NCBI GenBank assembly: GCA_963921425.1
Contig: OY992834.1
Span: 25,867,923 to 25,931,922 of the forward strand
Reading direction: 5' to 3'
Length of the DNA stretch: 64,000 nt
Source: Dryas octopetala
Taxonomy: Eukaryota; Streptophyta; Magnoliopsida; Rosales; Rosaceae
Each line of letters opens with the position of its first letter. The first letter of the stretch is position 1. The position numbers were made by a program, and so were the translations under genes. The notes below the pieces were generated by a model that worked only from the letters and a program-made list of their open reading frames with translations, was not told the DNA's origin and did not search any database. Positions 43,400 to 53,182 of this stretch are shown here, one piece after another.

Positions 43400-44060
43400 A
43401 AACAAGAGACGGTATATGTACAGCTTGTTGAGCTTGATGCCTGTTGAGTGGATCCTTCAGCATTTACAATTTTCCAATTACTTCTGTATAAGAATTAACA
43501 AGAGAAAACCTGTAAAAATTGTGATTATGAAATTCTAAGACCAATAAACGTTAATCGGAAACCCTGTCCAATTTTAAACAGCAATGAACTTAGTATCAAA
43601 ACTGGGGAGAAAGGCAAAATGAAATACTACAAACCAGATAATATACCTAAAGGGCACATAGAGGTTGACAATGCCAAAAGAGTTTACCTGTCTGCAATTA
43701 CTGTTTTCACTCACTTTCATGATAGTAAAAAGGTTGTAATTTGGTCCAAAATCAAGAATTGAACTAAGAAGCCTGTCAAAATTGCGATTGAAAAGAAAAT
43801 GTCAAATTTAATATGTGCCAATTGACTCAGCCAAAAAAAAAAAAAAAAACTGCACAAAATTTAAAACAAAAAGAAAATGTTGCAAACCAATAAAAATATA
43901 CCTTAAGTGCATACTGAGGTTGATAGTCTTTGAGTAGAACCATCCAGTCGCAAAGCTGATAATTGTAAGCCATTAAACCTGTAAGAGAAAATGTGATTGA
44001 AAAAACTGATCCAAATTGTAGAAAGATCTTGACATGTGCCAACACATACAACTGACACTT
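43400..44060 (-). repeat. Three tandem copies of the dispersed repeat
   Basis: On the minus strand, blocks near 43400-43580, 43590-43800 and 43870-44060 share CAATCxCAATTTTxACAGG, GAAAGTxATTGxAAA and TGxxACAT-TACC phrases. The middle one is closest to 27955-28140. Each could end in a splice-like CTTACAG or TTGACAG, so they may be duplicated UTR exons of the NBS-LRR gene; no protein domain is visible. Confidence 0.5.
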
Positions 44061-44744
44061 TTGCCAATGTCCCATCATATACAGTTGTATACAAATATAA
44101 TTACGCGTTCAGAACTTAGGCAACAAAGTAACACAGAAACAAGGTTCAACTGACTAAGACAAAATTATAAGGAGAACATGCGAGTCTCCTAAGTAAATTT
44201 CTGTATCTTGATGTCCTCAGGGAATATCAAAATGAAAACCATTGACAATAGGAGCATATAAATTATACAGTTTTTTTTTTTCCCTCTTTCGAATAGCTTA
44301 GACACATCGCTTAAACATATGTGTCTAAAGAGTAAAGATTAAAAGGAAGGTTAAATTTAGAAACAGCAGTTACTAGTTGATGTACATAATGCAATGATAT
44401 TAATATAATAGTCTTTCATAAGTTATAAGCAATTAAGCAGTAAGAAGTGTGTATGCAGATGTCTCAAAATTTGCAATCAATTTGGTAGTGAAGCATAGTG
44501 CAGAATCTCCTTGATTCATACTAAAGAAAAGGAGGTGGCACCTACTGTGAATTGAAATGAGAAGAAGAGACACATTTTATCTTTTCATAATCGATCACTA
44601 TAACAAAGAAGCAAGCATTTTCATATTCAATATGCAAATTAAATTTGAAGCACAAGTAGGTACATCAATCTTTGTTACAATTACAGGGACAGATAATTTG
44701 GTACTTACAATATTTCAAGAGCTGGAACCCATCAACATTGAATA
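44061..44744. other. 3' flank of the NBS-LRR pseudogene
   Basis: Non-coding, AT-rich. Nothing recognised besides a T run near 44275. Confidence 0.4.
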
Positions 44745-46010
44745 TCATATCTTACATCGATCAATCTCTATGGCAGGGATGTGAGCAATCTTGGGCCAAT
44801 CTTCCCCTTTCTCTCTTTGGAATCGTTGTGTTAGCAAAGGACATCCCCAGATTCCCAGCTGAGAAAGAGAAGTGGGTAGTCCTTCTTTTGACAAGAATTG
44901 GAGTTCAGGGCATCCCAAAATGAACAACTTTTCAAGAGAGTTGAGGTGTCGAAGCTCGCCTTCCATGGTTGTAAGATTGGGAAGATCGGAGATGCTGAGA
45001 TAAGTGAGAGTGGTGGGCAGCAGACCCTCTTGAGGAAATGAATCCACTTCTTCACATTCGTAGAAGTTGATTATCACCCTTCTAAGAGAGTTGAGTCTTC
45101 GTAGACCCCACTGCGTTCGGTTTGCAACCTGCTTTTTGTAACAATCAAAATCAAGTAATTCCAATTTTAAAGGCAAACCCCCTTCAGGAAATGATTCCAA
45201 TTCTGGACATCCTCGTATGTTCATATGCACAAGAGATGGGAGAAGGGTGCGCATTTGTTCTGGAAATGACCTCAATTTTGCACATTCATGGAAAGAAATC
45301 TTTGTCAATTTGGGGGCATCAATCCCTCCATCCGGAAAATGTACAAAATTTGGGCATCTAGATATCTCCAAGGTAGACAGTGAGAGGAATTTTGGGCCTT
45401 TAGATTCCTGTGAAAGTGAACCACTGAATGATTCCAGGTTACACATTTCTAGGCTTTCAAGCTTTGGGAGTTTATCTAAGGGTAATATTTCAGTTAGCTT
45501 GGGACAACCTTTAAGACAAAGCTTACACAGATTAGGAAAAATTCCACCTTCTTCATTACCTCCAACATAAGACCACTCTTGCCACTCCAACATATGTGTG
45601 AAGGTCAATTCTTTCGAAGATCTAAATGGCTTAGTTACACAAGCATTATTACCATAAAACTCAGGACCTATCGACGCCACTTCATTAAACCCCACAATGA
45701 AAAGTTTTATCAACGACGATAGCTGCCCCACTGGTGGCAAGAAGCAACAATGTTTACAATGTTCAAGTTGAAGAGAAACTATTAGGGAACGAATGATCTC
45801 CTAACCAACCTGGAAATCTGGTACCTCCATAGCAAACAATCCTGAGTTCCTTTAAGTTTGTGTGAGGTTGAAGCTTGTCGAGCACTTCTCTGTCTTTTCG
45901 AGAATCCTCAGTATCAACTGACCATATCAAATCTAGTTTGTCAAGATACTTCTTGTCCCTCATGATAATGGCTTCTTCTAAGGCCTTCCACTATGGTAAA
46001 TCCATTTTTT

Positions 46011-46095
46011 GTGACCCAAAATCCATTTTGGATCACAAATAGTGTTGTGACCCAATTCTCACATTTATGGTGCTGTGACCCATTTTGGGTCACAG
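46011..46095. promoter_or_regulatory. Left subterminal TGTGACCC array
   Basis: Five copies of (T)GTGACC(C) or its inverse lie at about 46011, 46031 (GGATCAC variant), 46046, 46075 and 46087, often as GTGACCCAAAATGG/CCATTTTGGGTCAC. Subterminal repeats in PIF/Harbinger elements bind the Myb-like ORF1 product, so these are candidate binding sites. Confidence 0.55.
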
Positions 46096-46444
46096 TGTTT
46101 TATACATATTTAAAATATGCCTAATATTGATTAAGTGATATTTAATTGATAATTTTAAATTTAAAGTATAATAAAAATGATTCTAGTGATCTTATTTTAA
46201 TGAGATCTTTAAAATAAGGTCAATATTGAATATATTTAAAATAAGAAAATTTCATAAATTAGACAACATAAGCCTTACAACATCGGGACTTCAACAACCA
46301 CAAACAAGAAAAACAACACGATGATTTAAAGGAAAAACAAGTACAACATGATCACTAAAAGAAAAAACAAGAACAATACGAGGATTTAAAGAAAAAACAA
46401 CAACAACAACTGCATTCGACATGACAGAAAATGAATCGAACTTC

Positions 46445-46891
46445 TTATTCGGAGTCCGATGATGAAGAATAGACACCCCCGTAATTATACCAATCTGAGA
46501 TCTTCTGTTCGGTTTCACACTCATCACATGGTTGAATCGGAGGGTTCTTCCCGCATGTGCATGGCACGGGTGGTTTGGGCTCTGGCAGGTGGTTCAACCA
46601 TTGGTGGCGAAGATTTGGGTGGTTGGCTAGATCCTTGAGCTCCAATCTCTTGCAAAATGCACACAAAGGGACCAAAATATCATCCGAACACTTGCAGCAC
46701 CTCCAGTCTGGTTCTTTTGCACGCTCCATCTTTAAACAATAATCGCACAATGGTGCAGTACAGTTAGGGAGGCACTTACAGAAGCTTTGATCGCACTGTT
46801 GTTTGGAGCTCTCACCGGTGCCTTGCTTGGAGATCTCACCGACGCCTTGCTTGGAGCTCTCACCGACACTTTGCTTGGAAGAGGAAGCCAT
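46445..46891 (-). CDS. Transposon-borne Cys-repeat protein of unknown function
   Basis: A 148-residue protein not part of the standard two-gene PIF/Harbinger set. Residues 3-31 are three and a half copies of an 8-residue repeat, SKQGVGES. Three Cys modules with identical spacing C-x-C-x8-C-x2-C follow: C38/C40/C49/C52, C66/C68/C77/C80 and C111/C113/C122/C125. Modules 1 and 2 share PLCxxC then a Lys/Arg- and Glu-containing helix start. Each could hold one zinc ion, like a zinc ribbon or RING half. The tail YSSSSDSE is acidic and recalls YSSSSSSSDSD at the start of the transposase. A longer frame begins at 46996, but the ATG at 46891 follows a TATA box by about 50 bases and is preferred. I know no family for it; nuclear or DNA-binding action is a guess. 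Confidence 0.7.
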   Translation of the reverse strand: MASSSKQSVGESSKQGVGEISKQGTGESSKQQCDQSFCKCLPNCTAPLCDYCLKMERAKEPDWRCCKCSDDILVPLCAFCKRLELKDLANHPNLRHQWLNHLPEPKPPVPCTCGKNPPIQPCDECETEQKISDWYNYGGVYSSSSDSE

Positions 46892-46940
46892 TTCTAAATG
46901 ATAGTTATGTGAATGTGTTGGCCTTATAGTTAAACCTTGG

Positions 46941-46949
46941 TATTTATAG
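46941..46949 (-). promoter_or_regulatory. TATA box of the Cys-repeat gene
   Basis: Minus strand CCCTATAAATACC, about 50 bases before the chosen ATG. The same TATAAATACC occurs before the transposase gene. Its nearness to the ATG argues for a short leader. Confidence 0.55.
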
Positions 46950-47287
46950 GGAAAAAATGTGCATAACTTGCCCATTGGATTCCCTGATGGATTCACAAAT
47001 ACTCGAATCTCACATGTGAAGCAACAGTGTTATGCATGTGATGGAGTGTGGAGTCAGTGTATAGTCTTGTCATTGGTTCAGTGAATTATTTTGCTATATG
47101 TGATGGTTGTGTCATGTCATGTCAGCTAAGAGAAATCAATGCCTTTATTTCATTTCACAAACTGCAACTGACAAACACAAACACACTTAAACGGCAAATA
47201 CAAAGACAAATAACAAACTTCAGGATCAACTGCGAAGATTAACCTAACAAATCATAATGAGAACAATATTGACGAACCATGATCCAG

Positions 47288-48640
47288 TCAATATGTTGGG
47301 GCAAGTGGTGGGTTCCTCTCTCGGATCCAGATGTGCTCAATCAAATTAGTTTTTAGGGATTCGTTGACATTTCGGTCCCTAAGCAAATTCCGACGAACAT
47401 TCATCTCAGGTAATGATGATGGAGCGGCACCGGTCGGACATGGTTCTACACCTTCGTATTCAGCTTCTGCCCTTCTAGTGCTCGCTTCTGGGTCTATTGG
47501 GTCATCCCTACCGTCATCCTCAAGGCGCTCATCCTCCACGATCATATTGTGCAATATTATGCACGCCTTCATGATATACCCAAGCTCAATCGGACGCCAA
47601 TAACGAGCAGGTCGTTTTATAATCTGCCACCGGGCTTTTAAAATTCCGAACGCCCTCTCCACATCCTTCCTGTATCCCTCCTGTCGAGCGGCAAACAACT
47701 TATGGTGGGGAAGAACGGGACTGTGCAATGTAGTGATAAGAGTTGACCATTGAGGGTAGATCCCATCTGCAAGAAAGTATGGAATGGTGTAGTCTATCCC
47801 ATTCACAGTGAATTTCACCCTGTGGTTTCGGCCGGAAATCATATCATCAAAGAGATGAGAACAGTCCAGCACATTGATATCATTATTCGACCCAGGTATA
47901 CCAAAATTTGCATGCCATATCCACGTGTCGTACCTAGCAACGGCTTCAAGGATAACTGTTGGGACACGATAATGCCCACGGTACACAGCTTGCTCGGCCA
48001 TTGGGCAATTTTGCCATACCCAATGCATGCAATCCAAGCTACCAATCATACCTGGAAATCCTCTACGGCTCCCCTTTCGCAAAAGTTTCCTCAAATCGGT
48101 CGGGGTAGGCCTCCGGAGATACTCTGGTCCGAAGACGTCAATGATGGCTCTCACGAACTTCAAGAATGACTGTCGTATGGTGGTTTGGCTAATGGTCATT
48201 GACTCTGAGACCAAATCATATGGAATGCCATATGCCATCACCCGCAGTGCTGCAGTCACCTTTTGGTGAGGTGTGCAACCCACTCTACCGACGACATCAA
48301 CTGTTGGCCGAAAATACTCATCCTGGAGGCAAATCGCTTCGAGAATTCTATTGAATAGCGGTTGGTGCATGCGGTATCGCCTGCGGAAAGTCACGGTGTC
48401 CTCGATTGGCGAGGGGATGAAGTAGTTGTCCATGAGACGTTCGTGGGCGGCTTCTCGATTCCGGTGTGTGTACCGGCGATTTGAAGAAGTACCGCCATGC
48501 CTTGGTGTACCGGCGACGACGGTATGACCCATTGACACAATCAACTTACCCACCATCTCCCTTCCATCCTCTTCCCTATCCCATTCAGCATCAGAGTCCG
48601 AAGACGAGGAGGAGGATGAATACACATACAAAGTATTCAT
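47288..48640 (-). CDS. PIF/Harbinger transposase (DDE_Tnp_4, HARBI1-like)
   Basis: An intact 450-residue transposase that would cut and paste the element together with the ORF1 protein. The Ser/Asp-rich N terminus (YSSSSSSSDSDAEW) is followed by a helix-turn-helix-like part at about 125-163 (HQKVTAALRVMAYG..SQTTIRQSFLKF). The DDE catalytic core has D203 in GSLDCMHW, D292 in FLADGIYPQW and E328 in RKDVERAFGILKARW. FGIPGSNNDINVL (246-258) is typical of the family. Length fits. Genes of this family are often single-exon in plants, as here. It lies between ORF1 and the Cys-repeat gene, all in the same direction, with its own TATA box. Confidence 0.95.
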   Translation of the reverse strand: MNTLYVYSSSSSSSDSDAEWDREEDGREMVGKLIVSMGHTVVAGTPRHGGTSSNRRYTHRNREAAHERLMDNYFIPSPIEDTVTFRRRYRMHQPLFNRILEAICLQDEYFRPTVDVVGRVGCTPHQKVTAALRVMAYGIPYDLVSESMTISQTTIRQSFLKFVRAIIDVFGPEYLRRPTPTDLRKLLRKGSRRGFPGMIGSLDCMHWVWQNCPMAEQAVYRGHYRVPTVILEAVARYDTWIWHANFGIPGSNNDINVLDCSHLFDDMISGRNHRVKFTVNGIDYTIPYFLADGIYPQWSTLITTLHSPVLPHHKLFAARQEGYRKDVERAFGILKARWQIIKRPARYWRPIELGYIMKACIILHNMIVEDERLEDDGRDDPIDPEASTRRAEAEYEGVEPCPTGAAPSSLPEMNVRRNLLRDRNVNESLKTNLIEHIWIRERNPPLAPTY

Positions 48641-48706
48641 TTGGGTGTTTATGGAATGAGAAATGATCCTGAAATAAGATTGAGTGTAACATGGTAAATA
48701 TAGTGG

Positions 48707-48714
48707 TATTTATA
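48707..48714 (-). promoter_or_regulatory. TATA box of the transposase gene
   Basis: Minus strand AGTATAAATACC about 70 bases before the transposase ATG; about 160 bases farther up lies the putative 3' end of ORF1. Confidence 0.5.
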
Positions 48715-49007
48715 CTGAAACCACTTGCATTTGAGATAAGGAATGAATGGTCCACATTCATTTGCTTTATGATGGTGTAGTCATTTCATGCATCAGTCTT
48801 ATCTACTATAAAGCATGCATCAGTCTGTGGTTAATAAGGGAGAATCCAATGTTGGGTGGAAATGCAAACACGAATTGAATAAATAGCAAACCATGACTTA
48901 AAACAAGATTGACGTTCAAATTAAAGGATACAATTAAAGAGCAAACATAATTTAAAACAAGATTAACATTCAAACTAAAAAACACATTTAAAGAGCAAGG
49001 TCTAATT

Positions 49008-50334
49008 CTAATTATTAGGCGGGTACCCCTGGTTTGAGTGATTGAGGTTGGAAAGATCTGGGTAGTATCCAGATGGAGTGCACTCCGAATGGTGGTTAGC
49101 ACGCATTTGCCTCCTTGCAATGACTTCAGCCATCTTTTGCTCCCAATACATCCGTTGCCCATCATTCATTTTGGAGAGGTCTTGGCCCATAATATTTTGT
49201 TCTTCCCATTCTAGCTGCCTCTCGATCCTCATCCTTTCTCTTGCTTCCTTTGCGGCGTCTCTTTCACTCCTTGCACGCTCTCTGTCAAGTCTCGTTTGTA
49301 TGAAAATCCTTGAATTTTCATTATAATGATCTACTGCCTCAAGCATATGAGTTTGGACGGGCTCGGCTGCCTTGGCCCGTTTTGCATGGTTTCTCCCTGG
49401 TCGCCTTGGCCGCGAGGAACCTATTGGTTGGAATGGTGGTGGGTTTTCGTCCTCTCCAAGTGGTATGACTGGATCGGTCTCCTCGGGATCATCATCGGCG
49501 GGAGTGTCGGCATCGTCGGTGGCGGGGGTCTCTGAATCACTAACCCGAACAGGAGCATGAACCGCAGCATACTTTGCACTTTCCTTTATTTTTTCCCAAA
49601 TGTGCACCCAGGGAAACTTGAATCCAGTCTTGTTTCGAAAGCCTTCAAGTGCTTGCGTAACCTACAATAATAAAATAAAAATAAAAATATATAAATTTTC
49701 TTGTGGAAATGCAAACATAACTTAAATAAATAGTAAATTTGCTACATTTATAAACAAAACAAAAAACATAATCATACAAATATATAAATATGCTTGATAG
49801 ATAAACAAAATACAATATAATAATATCATTATATAAATATGCTACATTTATAAACACAACCAAAAATAATCATACAAATATATAAATATGTTTGATACAT
49901 ATACAAAACAATAAAATAGTAATACCATTATATAAATATGCTTCATTTATAAACAAAACATATAATAATTATACAAATATATAAATATGCTTGATAATTG
50001 GATAAAACAAAAAATAATCATGCAAATATATAAATGCATAAAAACTTACCACATTGGCATCACTTGCACCGCTTGCACGCATTCGCTCAGCCTCCAATAA
50101 GCAAGCATAAAATTTGTTGCAATCACGCGCAATATCTTTGAATCGTGCTTTAACACCGCCAACCTTACGAATTGTTTCACCCCCCATGTTACGCTTGAAA
50201 ATTTGATAAATTTGTTCCCAAAGCATGGCGGCTCTATTTTGGGCACCAAGACAACCGTCGGGAGACCTCTCTAGGTATGCCATCACTAGGGCTTCATCTT
50301 CAGCTACCACCCAAGCACTTCCTCTTGGAGCCAT
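49008..50334 (-). CDS. PIF/Harbinger ORF1: Myb/SANT-like, NAM-associated protein
   Basis: Two exons, 50334-50050 (95 codons, donor GTG|GTAAGT) and 49661-49008 (217 codons plus stop, acceptor TTGTAG), join in phase 0 to 312 residues. Exon 1 carries a trihelix/Myb-like DNA-binding region (WVVAEDEALVMAYLE, AAMLWEQIYQIFKRN, KARFKDIARDCNKFYACLLEAER). Exon 2 begins VTQALEGFRNKTGFKFPWVHIWEKIK, then an acidic Asp/Thr-rich linker (SDSETPATDDADTP), a basic PGRNHAKRAK nuclear-signal-like patch and a long Arg/Glu-rich coiled coil (about 200-280) like NAM-associated C-terminal domains. In PIF/Harbinger systems ORF1 binds the ends and brings the transposase into the nucleus. Plant databases often mislabel this protein glutathione S-transferase T3-like. 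Confidence 0.88.
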
Positions 50335-50412
50335 GACAAAGAAAAAAAAAATTTGTGTAAATTTGGTAAACAAAGGTTGTAAATTGTGATGAAACCATAT
50401 GAGTGTTGTGTG

Positions 50413-50422
50413 ATATATATAG
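50413..50422 (-). promoter_or_regulatory. TATA box of ORF1
   Basis: Minus strand TCTATATATATCA about 80 bases above the ORF1 ATG; a CAT-rich leader with poly-T before the ATG follows. Confidence 0.4.
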
Positions 50423-50554
50423 ACCCATTTGAAAATATAGCTGTTGGAGGGTTTGGGGAATTTTTTTGAAATTTTTTGGCAATTTTTCGGATATTATATC
50501 TATTTTAAATGATTTATTAAATATTTGTTAAAAAAAAAAAGGATTTGGCCGATC

Positions 50555-50700
50555 TGGACCGTTGATTATCAACGGTCCATTCATCTCAGCCTTTGATCCA
50601 TTTTCCGGCCCATCTAAAAAAAAAATAAAAAAAAAATAACAAACCACAGCAGCCGTTGATCACCAACGGTCATCTCATCTGGACCGTTGGTGACCAAACC
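50555..50700. other. Palindromic GACCGTTGAT/ATCAACGGTC motifs
   Basis: GGACCGTTGATTATCAACGGTCC is a perfect palindrome around a TTA-like centre (about 50558-50580), and two related CGTTGATCACCAACGGTC and GGACCGTTGGT phrases follow. They lie inside the transposon between ORF1 and its right end and may be regulatory or protein-binding sites. Confidence 0.5.
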
Positions 50701-50858
50701 AGCCCGCCACGCGTCAACAGCCGAGGAAGCCAGGCGCTGCAACGGTCATCTCCAGCCTTCAGCCGACACTTGCGTCAGCAGCAACAGGCGCGGGGCCCAC
50801 CTAGCTTTTTGCCCAGCTTTTGCTTCTCTCTCTTCACGTGGGTGGCTTTGCTGATTTT

Positions 50859-50993
50859 GGGTCACACACAAAATGGCTCACACTGAAACCCTCTTTTGGG
50901 TTACACCCTCTTTTGGTCACATTTTCCGGCCCATAGTGTTAAGGTGTGACCCATTTGTGACCCATTTGTGACCCAAAATGGGTTTTGGGTCAC
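50859..50993. promoter_or_regulatory. Right subterminal TGTGACCC array
   Basis: GGGTCAC or GTGACCC at about 50859, 50945, 50957, 50968 and 50987, plus variants at 50899 (GGGTTAC) and 50914 (TGGTCAC). The three central copies are spaced 11-12 bases apart, about one helical turn, so bound protein would sit on one face of the DNA. Confidence 0.55.
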
Positions 50994-53182
50994 ACTTTCC
51001 GGCTGCATAGTAGTAGGCCTAAAGCATCGCCATCATGGACATTATCAAGTCCTGAGATATGAAGTGTTCCCTGTACTTGTTTAAGCTCATTCAAGTCTAC
51101 AATGTAATTCCCTGTATGCTTGTCTAAGACAAAGTCGGTTAATAATTGGAGATCTTTCAATTTACCCGTGTTTGGTGGCATCTTTTCTAATTCTGTACCG
51201 AAGACACCGGTGGTATCAAGATGGCTCAAGTTGATTAGTCTCCCCAAGTTGGTTGGTAACTGAACAAGTCCGCAATCCCACAACAATAATTTTTGTAAAT
51301 TATACAAAGTACACAACGTATCAGGTAACCTTTTGATTGGATTGCGAGACAAGTCCAAGTGCCTTAAATGTTTCAAGTTACTAATTGAATCAGGCAACTC
51401 CCTAATATCATATTCTACTAACTTTAGCACTCATAAGTATTGCAGTGCTGGCAATAGATCATGTAATACCTTGTCTAATATTGGAAATTTTGGAGCAAAA
51501 TAACCTTGTGATAATGGTAGGAAGGTGCGCAAATACTTGGCTTCATATAAAGCCTCAAATTTCTCAAAGCCATGATCCCTTCTTCTCATGTATGAGAAAT
51601 GACGAGTTTTACTTACATTAATGTTGAGTGAGTCATCATCCTCCAACATAAAACAAAATTCTTCTAATACAAATTTTGCTAAATCATTTATAAGGTCATG
51701 CATGGTAAAAGTTGGGTGGAAATAACGACTTGAACGTTGGAAAAATGACCTTGAGATTAGATCATTGAAGTAGTCATCTCCAACTTCTTCCACAATTTTC
51801 TTCTTTTTGGGTTTTAAGAGATCTTCAGCCATCCACAACAATACCAATTCAGATTTTGTAAATTCATAATCTTTGGGAAATATCGAAGAACAGGCAAAAC
51901 AACACTTGAGGTGTGAAGGTAAATAAGAGTAGCTCAACCATAGAGATGGAAGAATGTTACTCTCTTTATGTGACAACTCCCATATGTCGCTTTTTAGTAT
52001 ATGTTCCCATGCTTCTGGATTTAATTCAAAGCGTAAGAGACCACCTAGTGATTTGCAGCCAAAGGAAAACCTTTACACTTTCTAACAATTTGTCTTCCAA
52101 TTACTTCAAGATTTGGATGTGCACTAACACTTGCATTTTTGAAGACATGTTTTGCAAATAACAACCAACAATCTTCCTCAGTTATTTGCATTAGATGGTG
52201 AGTTGGAAGAGTACGCATCACAGATGCAACAACTTCATTGCATGTTGTGACAATAATCTTGCTCCCATGTGCTCCAGATTCAAAGGAACTCCTTAAGCCA
52301 TCCCATTGAATATAATTCTCGTTCCAAACATCATCATGAACAAAGAAAAACTTATTTGTTAAAGCCTCTTTCAATTTAACTTGAAGTAAATCTAGTTCTG
52401 TGATGGCACATGTTTCTGAAGTGATTGACCCATATATTTTTTGTGTTATTCTAAGAACATCAAATTCTTCAGAAACACAAATCCATGCTTGAAGGTCAAA
52501 ATGTTGCTTTACTCTAACATCATTGTATACAAGCTGAGCAAGTGTGGTCTTTCCGACCCCACCCATGCCCACAATGGGAATCCCATTTATCTTCTCTTCA
52601 GTTGCACTGTCCGATAACAATAATTGAATGATGGTCTCCTTATCCTCATCCCTTCCATACACACCAGAATCATCTTCCAAAGAAGTACTTTCACCTATTC
52701 TTCCTTGTGGTCTACCTTTGACACCTTCTTTCAGACCAAGCACATCTTTTTCATTTACAATGAGTTCTAATCTCTCAAGAATCTCCAAAACCTTGGGTTC
52801 GAGAGTTTTGTCAAATTCATCAGACAACATGGAATTGAGATTATGTACCTGCCTAGTGCTGCTGCTGGTGCTGCTTCCAGATTCACTTTCTATCTTGCAT
52901 CGCAGAGCTTCAGTATTGATCTCATCCAACAAATCCCCTGCTGCTTAGAGAGCATCTTTAAGCTCGTCAGGCCACTCCTTCACCATTGGGTTCCTGATTT
53001 GCTTCTCCTCGGCATCATCCAGCACTGCATTCACTGACAGCAACTTTATCTTCAACTTCTTGAGCAGTCTATTGGTGATTTTCTTTCCACGGATGAAGTC
53101 AACTACCTGACGAGAAGCCATCCTATCAAACAAAACAGAGAGAAGAAGAGAGAAAAGCTCCACCTACTAAAGCTAGAGCCAT

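Larger units (their letters stand above)
45982..51019 (-). mobile_element. Complete PIF/Harbinger DNA transposon with an extra gene
   Basis: The 5038-bp element is flanked by the 3-bp duplication TAA (45979-45981 and 51020-51022). Read from the right it starts GGCCTACTACTATGCAG, and the opposite end is GGCCTTCCACTATGGTA: imperfect inverted repeats sharing GGCCTWCYACTATG. It splits an LRR codon series of an NBS-LRR gene, which is how the borders could be fixed. It carries three genes on the minus strand in the order ORF1 (Myb/NAM-associated), DDE transposase, Cys-rich protein. All are open and each has a TATA box. TGTGACCC motifs crowd both ends. Apart from modest end divergence it looks potentially autonomous. 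Confidence 0.92.
44745..53182 (-). pseudogene. CC-NBS-LRR (R13L1-type) pseudogene split by a PIF/Harbinger transposon
   Basis: Coding pieces lie at 51023-53182 and 44745-45981. The ATG at 53182 opens MALALVGGAFLS, normal for the subfamily, but a frameshift follows at once. Other lesions: TAA where a Tyr or similar residue of the YDAEDLLDE motif is expected (near 52948); kinase-2 changed to FFFVHDDVW; a one-base loss after GFPLAA (near 52050); TGA in LQYL*VLKL (51431); the 5-kb transposon; and a frameshift near 45785. The P-loop GMGGVGKTT and MHD (MHDLINDLA) are intact. The LRR resumes after the transposon with MRDKKYLDKLDL and ends in DWPKIAHIPAIEID. It is related to the intact gene at 30457-34791, with several hundred residues fewer LRRs. 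Confidence 0.92.

Noticed and set aside
43820..43860. Another LINE tail insertion (CAGCC plus A run)
   Set aside because: No convincing direct duplication on the two sides.
46892..46996. Upstream extension of the Cys-repeat frame
   Set aside because: The extra 35 codons overlap the TATA box and lack the repeat character of the rest; the ATG at 46891 is more likely.
46557..48269. Plus-strand frames over the transposase and Cys-repeat genes
   Set aside because: Antisense shadows; the minus-strand frames have family motifs and TATA boxes.
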